Assembly (NCBI RefSeq): GCF_016907695.1
Contig: NZ_JAFBCK010000001.1
Location: 7,056,001 to 7,120,000 of the forward strand
Origin: Actinokineospora baliensis
Lineage (GTDB): Bacteria > Actinomycetota > Actinomycetes > Mycobacteriales > Pseudonocardiaceae
DNA: 64,000 bases
Direction: 5' to 3'
Numbering within the stretch: the stretch's first letter is position 1; every line of letters begins with the position of its first letter. Shown here piece after piece: positions 27,441 to 35,887 of the stretch. The notes below the pieces were generated by a model. The model was not told where the DNA came from. It searched no databases and saw nothing but the letters and a program-made list of their open reading frames with translations. Made by a program: the position numbers and the translations under genes.

Positions 27441-30400
27441 CTACTTGAGGCCGTAGGCGCGGATGACGGTCTGCTCGACCGTCGCGCCGTCCGCGGCCTT
27501 GGCGGATGCCTTGAGGGACACGAACTTCGCCCCGGCCGGGTGGTGGAGCAGGGCGAACCACTTGCCACCGTTGGCGATGACGGGTGTCGTGCGCCAAGTG
27601 GCCCCGTCGTCGTAGGAGACCCGCAGCACGGGGGTCGAGATGCCCGCGCTGTCACCGCCCGAGCGCTGGCCGTAGAGCGGCAGGACGAACAGGCTCCCGG
27701 CCTTGGCCTTGTTCTCCCCGTCCAGCGGCGGCGCGAACCGGACCACCGGTAGCCGGACGTGGGTGTACTTGTCGTCCGGCGTGCGCTCGGAGGCGAAGGT
27801 CCACTCAGCGGTGACCGCGGTGCTCAGCGTGAACGGCGCTTGCCGGGTGTCGCTCGCGCGCAGCCGGTAGGTCTGCTTCCCCGGCGGGACAACGGCGAAC
27901 AGGCTGCCGCTGCGGTCGAACTTCGCCACCAACTCCGCGTCCCGGTACAGCTCGGTGCTCGCCGTCGCGGTGTCGGACAGGCCCGTGTGGTTGGGGTCCT
28001 GGTCGCCGTAGAGCGGGACGCTGACCTCGAGCTCGTCACCGAGGCGAACGGCGCCGAGGAAGTCGGAGGTGGGCAGGGCCGGGCCGAAGACCGCGTTGTT
28101 CCACCGCTGGACGGCGGGCTTGCCCTTCTCGTACACGACCGGCTTCTCGGTGAACATGAAGCTGTCGTACTCGAACTGCGTGGCACCTTCGCTGAAGACG
28201 TCGAACCACTCCAGCCCGGGGCTGTAGTGCCGGTCGAACTTCGCGGGCAGCGGCCGTGAGACCAGGTCGTCGAACCACCCGACGGCACCGGGACTCCCCG
28301 CGGCGGCTTCGGTGCGCACCACGACCAGGTCCTTGTCTGCGAAGTGGCGGTTGAGCTTGGCGGGTACCGCCCCGTCGTGTTCGAAGCCAACCGCGTAGAA
28401 GTACGGGCTGGTGGTGAACGCGCCGGTCTCATCCGGCTTCGCGAGCCTGGCGCGCAGGCTGAACGTCGCGACGCCCCGCGGCGCGCTCGTCTTCGACGGC
28501 ACGAGGAGAATCGGCTCGAAGTCCGGGGCACTGATGCCCGCACCCGCGTGACCGTCCTTTATGGCCACTCGGAGGTCGAGCTCGACCCCGGCGACCTTCG
28601 CGTCCTTGTGGGCGATCGACACCGCGGGCCGGACGGCCTTGGTCCCGTCCACCACCAGCGTCGCGTCCTTGGTGACGGCGACCCTGGGTTCCCAGGAGAA
28701 GACGTCGGCGTCACCGAAGGTGGACCCCTCGAAGAAGTAGTTGCCCTTGCGCAGCCGGAAGACCTTCTTGGCCGGGCTGTCGAGGTCTACAGTGGACTCC
28801 GAGCGGTCGAGGTCGACGAGGAAGACGAAGCGCCTGCTGGCGTTGCCCGGCAGGTCCTTGAACTCGACGGTGAGGTCGTAGCTCTCCTCTTCCTTGTCCA
28901 CACCGAAGGGCGTGCGGACCACAGTGGACCCACCCGTCGCGGTGATCGCCCCGGAGTACCTGCCGTCGGGTCCGGAGAACGTGGTGTCGGCCGTGACGGT
29001 GACACTCGCCTGCCCACCGGCGGGCACCTGCACCCGCGAGGGCGAGAAGGTGAGGAACCCGGCGGGCGGCGTGGCCGGACCGCGGACGTCCGCGGTCAGG
29101 TCGAGGGTCACCGGTGAGGTGCCCGAGTTGCGGTAGGTGAGCGTGCGGGTGATGACGGCGTCGTCGTGGTGCGGCCACCTGGCGACGCCCAGGCTCAGCG
29201 ACGCCGAGTCCGCGGTCACCTCCTGCGCGATCACCCTGGCGACGTCGACCCGGCCGCCGCCCTGTTCGAACGGGGTGAGCGCCGGGTTGGGCTTGGCGCT
29301 GCCGACCAGGGCCGCCTTGAGGCGCTCCGGCCGCCAATCCGGGTGCTGCCCGACCAGCAGCGCCGCGGCGCCCGCCACGTGCGGGGTGGCCATCGAGGTA
29401 CCCGACAGCGACACGTGCCGGTCCCCCACCGGGTCACCGATCTCGCCGTGCGCGGCTTTCGCGGCGACGATGGCGACGCCGGGCGCGGTGATGTCGGGCT
29501 TGATCGCGCCGTCCCCGGCGCGCGGTCCCCGGGAGGAGAACGGCGCGAGGGCGTCGGCGCGGTCGACGGCACCGACGGTCAACGCGGCGTCGGCCGCGGC
29601 GGGCGAGCCGACCTGGCGTCCGGTGTTGCCCGCGGCGACCACGAACAGCGTGCCCGTCTCGGCGGTGAGCCGGTTGACCGCGAGCGAAGCCGGGTCGTCG
29701 CCCGTTGACGGCGAAGAGGTGCCCAGGCTCAGGTTCACCACGTCGGCGCCGGAGGTGGCCGCCCACTCCATGCCCGCGATGACATCGGACTCGGAGCCGC
29801 CGCCGTGGTCGCCGAGGACCTTTCCTACCAGCAGCGCGCTGTCGGGGGCGACGCCCTGGTAGCGACCGGACCCGGTGATGGTGGCCGCGACGTGGGTGCC
29901 GTGCCCGACGCGGTCGTCGGTGTCGGGCGAGTCGCTGAAGTTGCGCGCCTGCGTGACGGCGCCAGCCAGGTCCGGGTGGGTCGCGTCGATGCCGGTGTCG
30001 AGCACGGCGACGGTGACGCCCTTGCCGGTCAGCCCGGCTTTCCACGCCTCCGGCGCGCCGATCTGCGGCACGCTGCGGTCCAGCGACGCGGTGACCCGGC
30101 CGTCGAGCCAGACCCGGGCGAGTCCGGCCGCGCGGGTGCCACCGCCGAGGAACGGGGTGCCCTTGGCGACGGTGAAGGAGGCGCCGTTGACGCTGGTCAG
30201 CGCGCGCACGTCGGCGGCCGCCGCGAGCCGCGGGGCCGCGCCGTCGTAGGTGACGATCAGCGGCGTGGCCTTGGACGCCTGGTCGCCGAATCCGTCGCGG
30301 ACGAGCGCGGAAACGTTGAACAGGCGCCGGTCCAGCCTGCCCGCGGCGAGGTCGGGCAGCACGTCGTCGGGGTAGACGCTGAGGTCGCCGCGCTGGTCGA

Positions 30401-30638
30401 CGCGGCGCAGGAAGGTGACCCGTTCCCGGCCGCGGGCCGGGCGGATCGACGCCTGCCCGCCCGCGAACACCACGTGGTCACCGGTGATCAGGGTGATCTC
30501 GCCGCGGCTGCTCTGCGCGGGCTGGTCCTGGGCTGGTGCGGCCTGGGCCCTGGCTTCGGTGACCGGCCCGGTCGCGATGGCCGCGGCGGCGAGCACCGCG
30601 GCGGCGACGACCCCGGTCCGGGGTCGACTTGCTGGCAT
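27441..30638 (-). CDS. Secreted S8 subtilisin-family serine protease, large
   Basis: A 1,065-residue exported protease. Signal peptide 1-32 (VVAAAVLAAAAIATGP, cleavage near ARA-QA). A propeptide-like segment runs to about 200. The catalytic domain has Asp214 (VAVLDTGID), His246 (GHGTHVA), the oxyanion Asn337 (VAAGN) and Ser415 (SGTSMATPHVAG). About 600 further residues form beta-sandwich repeats, as in the large actinobacterial subtilases that act on extracellular proteins or peptides. The ATG at 30638 has GGGGAG five to eight bases upstream. It is divergent from the DivIVA-like gene and monocistronic. Confidence 0.9.
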   Translation of the reverse strand: MPASRPRTGVVAAAVLAAAAIATGPVTEARAQAAPAQDQPAQSSRGEITLITGDHVVFAGGQASIRPARGRERVTFLRRVDQRGDLSVYPDDVLPDLAAGRLDRRLFNVSALVRDGFGDQASKATPLIVTYDGAAPRLAAAADVRALTSVNGASFTVAKGTPFLGGGTRAAGLARVWLDGRVTASLDRSVPQIGAPEAWKAGLTGKGVTVAVLDTGIDATHPDLAGAVTQARNFSDSPDTDDRVGHGTHVAATITGSGRYQGVAPDSALLVGKVLGDHGGGSESDVIAGMEWAATSGADVVNLSLGTSSPSTGDDPASLAVNRLTAETGTLFVVAAGNTGRQVGSPAAADAALTVGAVDRADALAPFSSRGPRAGDGAIKPDITAPGVAIVAAKAAHGEIGDPVGDRHVSLSGTSMATPHVAGAAALLVGQHPDWRPERLKAALVGSAKPNPALTPFEQGGGRVDVARVIAQEVTADSASLSLGVARWPHHDDAVITRTLTYRNSGTSPVTLDLTADVRGPATPPAGFLTFSPSRVQVPAGGQASVTVTADTTFSGPDGRYSGAITATGGSTVVRTPFGVDKEEESYDLTVEFKDLPGNASRRFVFLVDLDRSESTVDLDSPAKKVFRLRKGNYFFEGSTFGDADVFSWEPRVAVTKDATLVVDGTKAVRPAVSIAHKDAKVAGVELDLRVAIKDGHAGAGISAPDFEPILLVPSKTSAPRGVATFSLRARLAKPDETGAFTTSPYFYAVGFEHDGAVPAKLNRHFADKDLVVVRTEAAAGSPGAVGWFDDLVSRPLPAKFDRHYSPGLEWFDVFSEGATQFEYDSFMFTEKPVVYEKGKPAVQRWNNAVFGPALPTSDFLGAVRLGDELEVSVPLYGDQDPNHTGLSDTATASTELYRDAELVAKFDRSGSLFAVVPPGKQTYRLRASDTRQAPFTLSTAVTAEWTFASERTPDDKYTHVRLPVVRFAPPLDGENKAKAGSLFVLPLYGQRSGGDSAGISTPVLRVSYDDGATWRTTPVIANGGKWFALLHHPAGAKFVSLKASAKAADGATVEQTVIRAYGLK

Positions 30639-30862
30639 GAGGGTTCTCCCCCTGGTACGCGGCGCGGATCGCCGCTCACGCAAGTACAACGTCGAAATGA
30701 TCATCCGCGTTGCCTCCGCGCGTTCACCTGCCGGAGAGGAGGCGGCGCGGCGGCCCCGCGGCGAGGCTGGGTGTCGAGGAGGCCACGGCGGTCGGCGCCG
30801 GGCGTCGGCACCGGAGCGGGGACCTGTTGACCGGTCCCCGCTCCCTGGTGGGAGGAACCGCG

Positions 30863-31633
30863 ATGACCGAGATGGTGCCCCTGGCGACCGGCTTCGACGT
30901 GTCCTGGCGCGGCTACCGCAAGCGCCAGGTGCACCACTACGTCGCCTGCGTCGAGACCGATCTGCGAACCCTGGCCGAAGACCGCGACGCGGCCGCGGCG
31001 AAGGCGCAAGCGCTCACCGACGAGCTGGAGCGGGTCCGCAGGGAAGCCGCGGTGCTGCGCACCCGCGTCGACCGGTTGTGCCGCACCCCGGTCGACCTGA
31101 CCGGCGCCGAAGTGCGGGCGCGCCGGGTGATCGAACTGGCGCACGCGGAGGCCGAAGAGGTGCTCGCCCGCGCGCGGTCGATGGCCGAACGCACCTGGTC
31201 GACGGTGCGCGCCATGGAAACCGCCGCCCGCGAACGCCACGACCGCCTGACCCGCAAAGCCGAGGTGGATCACCAGGCGTTGACCAAACGCACCCACGAC
31301 CTGATCACCACCCAGGCCCACTTGGCCGAGCAGAGCCGCCGCGAACTCGACGAACGAGCCCGAGCCCTGCGCGACCAGGTCCACACCGACTTCACCACAG
31401 CGATGTCAGCGCGGCGGGCGGAGCAGAACGCAGAACTGGCTTCACTGCGCGCATCCGCCGAAGCCGAGGCGGAAGCCATGGTATCGGCGGCGGTGGAGCA
31501 GGTACGCACCCTGCACCGCCACCGAGACGCTGTGGCCGCCCGACTGGCGGCTGTGCGAGCACTGGTGCTGCGGGCGGACGTGGACCTGAACCCACCCGCC
31601 CCAGTGCGCGCCCTGCCCACCGCCGGGTCTTAG
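30863..31633 (+). CDS. DivIVA-like coiled-coil protein
   Basis: A 256-residue protein. The N-terminal FDVSWRGYRKRQVHHYV segment (about residues 11-27) matches the membrane-targeting DivIVA domain, followed by a long, almost uninterrupted Ala/Glu/Arg-rich coiled coil (30-240) and a short Pro-rich tail. Such proteins mark curved membrane or poles, or scaffold septation and sporulation; this one lacks the length of essential DivIVA/Wag31. GGGAGG ribosome site before ATG 30863. Transcribed away from the subtilase. Confidence 0.72.
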   Translation: MTEMVPLATGFDVSWRGYRKRQVHHYVACVETDLRTLAEDRDAAAAKAQALTDELERVRREAAVLRTRVDRLCRTPVDLTGAEVRARRVIELAHAEAEEVLARARSMAERTWSTVRAMETAARERHDRLTRKAEVDHQALTKRTHDLITTQAHLAEQSRRELDERARALRDQVHTDFTTAMSARRAEQNAELASLRASAEAEAEAMVSAAVEQVRTLHRHRDAVAARLAAVRALVLRADVDLNPPAPVRALPTAGS

Positions 31634-31992
31634 TCCACTTGGGTTCTCACCAATAAGACCACAGTGGACACAACCACCAGCGTTCCCGGCAAACCGATAG
31701 CCGCACCACCAAAGGAAGAACAACACCCCGGGCCAGCACGCCGCCGGGAACGCGGTCCTGCGGCCCCGTTTGCCACAACGCCCAACGGGCCGACTGCCAC
31801 ACACGAACGCGGCCAGCAGCACCAGCGGCAGCGATGTGTCGAGGGCCATCATGAGCGACGGTGGCAACAGGCCCAACACCGCCCACACCACCAGGCGACA
31901 CAACCACGAGCCAAGCCCCACCCGATCCCTGGGGGACGTCCCTAGGCCAGTCTATCGGTGCCCCCACCACGAAAGGGGGACGCGGGCTGGTC

Positions 31993-32020
31993 GGTGGACA
32001 ACTCCGAGGGTTGTGGACAA
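31993..32020 (-). promoter_or_regulatory. Two tandem DnaA-box-like nonamers
   Basis: GGTGGACAA at 31993 and TGTGGACAA at 32012, both inside the direct repeat GTGGACAACTC. Read on the minus strand they are TTGTCCACC and TTGTCCACA; the second is identical to the actinomycete DnaA-box consensus. Two boxes alone do not make an origin; a DnaA-titrating or regulatory site is possible. Confidence 0.35.
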
Positions 32021-32140
32021 CTCGACCCCGAGGGCGCGTCGGTGGGGTCGCGACTCCGATCAGCAGTCGGGCAGGACGCACCACCACGACCGCGTCGCGG
32101 CGACCAGGGCGGGCCTGGAGGAGCAGGGCGGCACAGCGCC

Positions 32141-32290
32141 CAAGCCGACGGCGGGCGCCACCGGTGGCGTGCCCACATCGGCGGAGTTCGCGCTGACGAG
32201 GCCGCGTAACTTTCTTTCGGTGCCGAACGGAAGAGACCTCGGCGCCCAGCCGACTGTGGGCGCCACCGGTGGCGGGCCCCACAGCGGCGG
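32141..32290. repeat. Two-copy palindromic repeat (CGCCACCGGTGGCG core)
   Basis: Copies at about 32141-32184 and 32246-32290, spaced 105 bp, share GCCGAC, then GGGCGCCACCGGTGGCG, then a GCCC-rich end and GCGGCGG. The 14-bp core is a perfect palindrome. Function unknown; could be a protein-binding site pair or REP-like element. Confidence 0.5.
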
Positions 32291-32508
32291 CGCCAGACCG
32301 TGCCGAGCGGCAGCGCGGTCGGGCGGGACGCGGCCGTCGACAAGGCGAGTCCGGCGCAGGTCACCACTGAGGGTGACGACGGCGAGTGATTTCCGGTTGC
32401 GGGATGAGCCAGACGGGGATGAGCACGTGGAAGTCGGGGCCGAGCGGGCCACGTGTCGTTATTTTCAGCGGTGAGAGAAAAGGCGGGAATCGGGGCGGTC
32501 GTGTACGG

Positions 32509-32560
32509 GGATTCGCATTCGCGGAGAGTGACCGGCGCCACTGCCCGCGAATGCGAATCC
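32509..32560 (-). terminator. Large hairpin downstream of the LLM oxidoreductase gene
   Basis: Perfect 15-bp arms (GGATTCGCATTCGCG at 32509-32523 and its complement at 32546-32560) enclosing 22 bases that can form a further small stem (AGTG/CACT). It lies 29 bases after the LLM stop on the minus strand. Confidence 0.6.
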
Positions 32561-32589
32561 GCTACCGGAAGTCCCGTCGGCGGGGTGGC

Positions 32590-33558
32590 TCAGTGCACCT
32601 CGGCTGGCTCCGGGTAAACCGTCGGGAAGTGCGGCAACACGTTCTCCGCGATCTCCTGCAGCACCTCCGGCGCTGGCCGGTGGCCGTACTTCAGGTTCAG
32701 TGCCACGTGGTTGACGCCGATGTCGCGCAATTGCCCCAAGTGGTCGAGCAGGTGCCGCCAGCCGGACCTGAAGCCGAGGTGGATCGGCTTGGGCCCGGCG
32801 GCCGCGTCGGACTCCAGGTCGATGTAGAGCGATTGGGCGAACGGCTTCCACCTCGGGGTGGCCTGCTGCCAGGACGTGGTGATCATGCGCTGCTGGACCA
32901 GCGGTCGCGGGTACATCAGCCAGCCGTCGCCGTGTTCGGCGATCCAGCTGATCTCCTGGCGGCTGTTGCCGGTGATCAGCATCGGCACCCGCCGCCCGAC
33001 CGGCTTGGGCAGCAGGTCGGTGCCGCGCAGGGTGCCGTAGACCGAGTCGACGTCGGGGAAGTCCTCGGCCCACAGCCTGCGGATGACCTCGACCGACGAG
33101 CGGAACAGGGCGCCGCTGTGGTCGCGGTTGAGCCCGTAGGCGGGGAACTCCACGCCGCGGTCGCCGGTGGCCGCGCCGATGACCAGCCTGCCGCCGCTGA
33201 GCTGGTCGAGCGAGGCCGCCGCCTTGGCGACGTCGATCGGGTTGCGCAGCGGCAGCACCGTGGAGCCGGTGGCCAGCGCGATGCGGGAGGTGCGGGCGGC
33301 GATGGTGGCCAGCCACACCCAGGTGTCGAACAGCTGGCCGCCGTCGCCGAAGGACAGGTCGAGCAGGGGGACGTCGCGCGCCCAGAGCGCGGCGAACCCG
33401 CGCTGGTCGGCGAGCACCGACTGCTCGAGCTGCTCGGCGACCTCCAGCCTGGGCACGGCGCCCGCGTAGGACTCCAGCGGGTACATCAGCCCCAGCGTCA
33501 GCTCCCCCTGGCGGAACATGGTGTTCCAGCCGGGTCGGTCGCCGAACGTGTACGTCAT
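32590..33558 (-). CDS. LLM-class (luciferase-like) flavin-dependent oxidoreductase
   Basis: A 322-residue TIM-barrel protein of the bacterial luciferase/F420-dependent family. Recognisable parts are the N-terminal LTLGLMYPLES strand, the RIALATGSTVLPLRNPIDVAKAAASLDQLSGGRLVIG block in the middle (key motif PLRNP...LDQLSGGR) and GVEFPAYG. The cofactor could be FMN or F420. It is transcribed divergently from a TetR regulator with a palindrome in the 60-bp gap, so it is very likely the regulator's target. Substrate unknown. Confidence 0.8.
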   Translation of the reverse strand: MTYTFGDRPGWNTMFRQGELTLGLMYPLESYAGAVPRLEVAEQLEQSVLADQRGFAALWARDVPLLDLSFGDGGQLFDTWVWLATIAARTSRIALATGSTVLPLRNPIDVAKAAASLDQLSGGRLVIGAATGDRGVEFPAYGLNRDHSGALFRSSVEVIRRLWAEDFPDVDSVYGTLRGTDLLPKPVGRRVPMLITGNSRQEISWIAEHGDGWLMYPRPLVQQRMITTSWQQATPRWKPFAQSLYIDLESDAAAGPKPIHLGFRSGWRHLLDHLGQLRDIGVNHVALNLKYGHRPAPEVLQEIAENVLPHFPTVYPEPAEVH

Positions 33559-33580
33559 GAGCGCTCTCCTCGCCGAATAC

Positions 33581-33597
33581 TTGACCTCCAGGTCTAA
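33581..33597. promoter_or_regulatory. Candidate TetR operator in the LLM/TetR divergent promoter
   Basis: TTGACCTCCAGGTCTAA: arms TTGACCT and AGGTCTA are inverted with one mismatch. It sits between the divergent LLM and TetR starts, 22 bases before the TetR ATG. A related sequence lies before the exporter gene (34241-34257). Confidence 0.55.
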
Positions 33598-33618
33598 AAC
33601 AGTCTACCGTTCCCGGCC

Positions 33619-34197
33619 ATGGGGAGACCTCGCAAGTTCGATCCGGAGCAGGCGGTGGCCCAGGCCGCCGAGGCGTTCCGGGCGGGCGGCTACGGCGAGA
33701 CCTCCCCGCAGGACCTGGCCGACAGCATCGGCATCGGCAAGGGCAGCCTGTACAACACCTTCGGCAGCAAGCACGAGCTGTTCCTGCGCAGCCTGGAGCA
33801 CTACGCCGACGTGTCGCTGCACGACCTGCGGGCCGTGCTCGACACCGACGAGCCGATCCGCGACCGGATCAGGGCGCTGCTCACCGGGTTCGTCGACGCC
33901 GACCTGGCCGACCCGGACCGGTGCGGCTGCCTGGTGGTCAACAGCGCGGTGGAGATCGGCCCGCACGACGAGGACGCCGCCAGGGTGCTGGGCCGCTCGT
34001 TCGACTCCAGCCAGGCGGTGCTGCACGCCGCGTTCATCGCCGCCCAGCAGGCGGGCGAGATCGCGGCGGAGAAGGACCCGAAGGCGTTGGCGTGCTTGAT
34101 GCAGAGCACGATGATCGGGCTGCGGGTGCTGGCCAAGGCCAGGGTGGACCGCTCCCGGTTCGACGCGGCGATCGACGCGGCCGTCATGGCCATCTGA
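33619..34197 (+). CDS. TetR/AcrR-family transcriptional regulator
   Basis: A 192-residue TetR regulator. The HTH is at about residues 10-55 (FRAGGYGETSPQDLADSIGIGKGSLYNTFGSKHELF, with the signature GKGSLYNTFGSK), followed by an all-helical ligand domain that includes DRCGCLVVNSAVE, typical of the group with a CGCL motif. Divergent from LLM; the exporter gene follows on the same strand after a terminator, and both flanking promoters carry a similar ACCTnnAGxT palindrome, so it likely represses itself, the LLM enzyme and the exporter until a ligand binds. Confidence 0.88.
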   Translation: MGRPRKFDPEQAVAQAAEAFRAGGYGETSPQDLADSIGIGKGSLYNTFGSKHELFLRSLEHYADVSLHDLRAVLDTDEPIRDRIRALLTGFVDADLADPDRCGCLVVNSAVEIGPHDEDAARVLGRSFDSSQAVLHAAFIAAQQAGEIAAEKDPKALACLMQSTMIGLRVLAKARVDRSRFDAAIDAAVMAI

Positions 34198-34199
34198 GC

Positions 34200-34239
34200 A
34201 CTCCGGCACGACCATCGGGGCGGCTGGCCGTGCCGGAGT
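34200..34239 (+). terminator. Terminator after the TetR gene
   Basis: Perfect 11-bp arms ACTCCGGCACG (34200-34210) and CGTGCCGGAGT (34229-34239) followed by TTTG; a near-classical intrinsic terminator that separates the regulator from the exporter. Confidence 0.75.
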
Positions 34240-34240
34240 T

Positions 34241-34257
34241 TTGTACCTCAAGTTCAA
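34241..34257. promoter_or_regulatory. Second candidate TetR operator before the exporter
   Basis: TTGTACCTCAAGTTCAA matches the operator at 33581 in the ACCTnnAGxT core and in flanking TT/AA. It lies 50 bases before the exporter ATG, in the position expected for repression. Confidence 0.5.
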
Positions 34258-34307
34258 AAAAGTTGTCCGTCCGATCCCTGTTGTTCAACCTGGAGTGGGG
34301 AAGAAGC

Positions 34308-35789
34308 ATGACTGCGTCACAGGAAGCGACGCCGCAGGAGACGCCGCCGCCGGTGGTGGACCCGAAGGCCGAGGTCACGACCAGCACCACCGGCACCAGC
34401 GGCGAGAAGTGGACCGGCAAGCTCTGGGCCACGCTGATCGTGCTGTGCAGCGCGATGTTCCTCGACGCGCTCGACAACGCCATGGTCGGCATCGCGGTGC
34501 CGCCCATCCAGCAGGAACTGGGCATGTCCACCTCCTCGGTGCAGTGGGTGGTCAGCGCCTACGTGCTCGGCTTCGGCGGGTTCCTGCTGCTCGGCGGCCG
34601 GATGGCCGACCTGGTCGGGCGGCGCAAGGTGTTCCTGGTCGCGGTCACCATCTTCGGCCTCGCCTCGCTGATCGGCGGCCTGGCCACCGACGGCTTCCTG
34701 GTCATCGCGGCCCGGTTCGTCATGGGCGTCGCCGCGGCGTTCACCGCGCCCGCCGGTCTGGCGATCATCCTGACCCAGTTCCCCGAGGGCGCCCCGCGCA
34801 ACAAGGCCGTCGCCATCTACACCGCTTGCGGCGCGTTCGGCTTCTCCCTCGGCCTGGTCGCCGGTGGTCTGCTCACCGAGATCGGCTGGCGCTGGACCTT
34901 CCTGCTGCCGGTGCCGATCGCGCTGGCCATCCTGGTCGGCGGCGCCCTCCTGGTCCGCAAGGACGAGCCCGCCACCGGCAAGCGCCACTACGACATCCCC
35001 GGCGCCATCAGCGTGACCGGCGCGATGCTGCTGCTGGTGTTCACCATCGTGCGCGCCCCCGAGGTCGGCTGGGCCTCTGCCCAGACCCTGCTGCAGTTCG
35101 CGGGCGTCATCGTGCTGGTCGTGGCGTTCGTGCTGATCGAGCGCAGCACCGCCAACCCGCTGATCCGGCTGGGCTTCCTGCGCAACGGCGGCCTGATCGG
35201 CGCGGCGCTGACCGCGGCGGCCATCCTGGGCACCTACATGAGCTTCCAGTTCATCGGCTCGCTGTACCTGCAGGACAGCCGGGGCTGGTCGCCGCTGGAG
35301 ATGGCGCTGGCCTTCCTGCCCTGCGGCATCCTGATCGCCATCATCGCCCCGCGCGCCGGTGGCCTGCTCGGCAAGTTCGGCCCGAAGTGGATGATGTTCG
35401 CCGGCTTCGTCGCCTACACCCTGGCCTACGTCTCCTTCCTGCGCATCGACGTCGACTCCAGCTACGCGGCGGTGCTGCTGCCGACCATGCTGCTGATCGG
35501 CGTGGCCTTCCCGCTGTCGTTCACCGGCTCCTACGTGCAGGCCACCAGCGGTGTCGCCGACTCGGAGCAGGGCCTGGCCGCAGGTGTGCTGCAGACCGGT
35601 TACCAGGTCGGCGCGGCGTTGCTGCTGGCCGTGGTCACCGCGACCATGGCGGTGGGCACCGGTGGCGCGGGTGCCACCAACACCATCGAGAGCTACCACA
35701 ACGGCATGTACGTGATCACCGCCGTCTCGGCGCTGACGCTGCTGGCCACCCTGGTGTCGGCGCTGCGCAAGAAGCGCGTCGCCGCCTAG
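34308..35789 (+). CDS. DHA2-family MFS drug exporter (14 TM)
   Basis: A 493-residue major facilitator. After a 35-residue hydrophilic N terminus come about 14 hydrophobic helices. Family motifs are visible: ALDNAMVGIAVPPIQ (motif D1-like) in helix 1, GRMADLVGRRKVF (motif A) after helix 2, and the GxxxGPxxGG-like FGFSLGLVAGGLL (motif C) in helix 5. It exports small hydrophobic molecules in exchange for protons. The ATG at 34308 has GGGGAAG upstream. Probably under TetR control and a self-protection or product-export pump for the following genes. Confidence 0.88.
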   Translation: MTASQEATPQETPPPVVDPKAEVTTSTTGTSGEKWTGKLWATLIVLCSAMFLDALDNAMVGIAVPPIQQELGMSTSSVQWVVSAYVLGFGGFLLLGGRMADLVGRRKVFLVAVTIFGLASLIGGLATDGFLVIAARFVMGVAAAFTAPAGLAIILTQFPEGAPRNKAVAIYTACGAFGFSLGLVAGGLLTEIGWRWTFLLPVPIALAILVGGALLVRKDEPATGKRHYDIPGAISVTGAMLLLVFTIVRAPEVGWASAQTLLQFAGVIVLVVAFVLIERSTANPLIRLGFLRNGGLIGAALTAAAILGTYMSFQFIGSLYLQDSRGWSPLEMALAFLPCGILIAIIAPRAGGLLGKFGPKWMMFAGFVAYTLAYVSFLRIDVDSSYAAVLLPTMLLIGVAFPLSFTGSYVQATSGVADSEQGLAAGVLQTGYQVGAALLLAVVTATMAVGTGGAGATNTIESYHNGMYVITAVSALTLLATLVSALRKKRVAA

Positions 35790-35806
35790 CCAGACACCCC
35801 ACGACC

Positions 35807-35834
35807 GCGGGGCGCGCCAGCAGGCGCGCCCCGC
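35807..35834 (+). terminator. Terminator after the exporter
   Basis: Perfect 12-bp arms GCGGGGCGCGCC and GGCGCGCCCCGC with an AGCA loop, 18 bases after the exporter stop. Confidence 0.75.
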
Positions 35835-35887
35835 GCTTGTGAGCACCGATGACCGTTTCGTCCCGCTTGCCCAGCAAGGAGGTTCCC

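Larger units (their letters stand above)
31634..32589. other. 956-bp gene-poor region with direct repeats and DnaA-box-like sequences
   Basis: No convincing gene; several frames are open on both strands but code low-complexity Arg/Pro/Gly protein. Visible structure: two DnaA-box-like nonamers in tandem (31993-32001 and 32012-32020), two copies of a 45-bp repeat each with a perfect palindrome CGCCACCGGTGGCG (32153-32169 and 32258-32274), and a large hairpin at 32509-32560. A minus-strand frame at 31442-31921 has hydrophobic stretches but overlaps the DivIVA-like gene. Confidence 0.5.

Noticed and set aside
31442..31921. Small membrane protein on the minus strand
   Set aside because: It has hydrophobic stretches, but about 190 bp are antisense to the DivIVA-like gene, start context is weak and the C terminus is low complexity.
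31993..32020. Replication origin
   Set aside because: Only two DnaA-box-like sequences, no dnaA/dnaN/gyrB neighbours and no AT-rich unwinding stretch.
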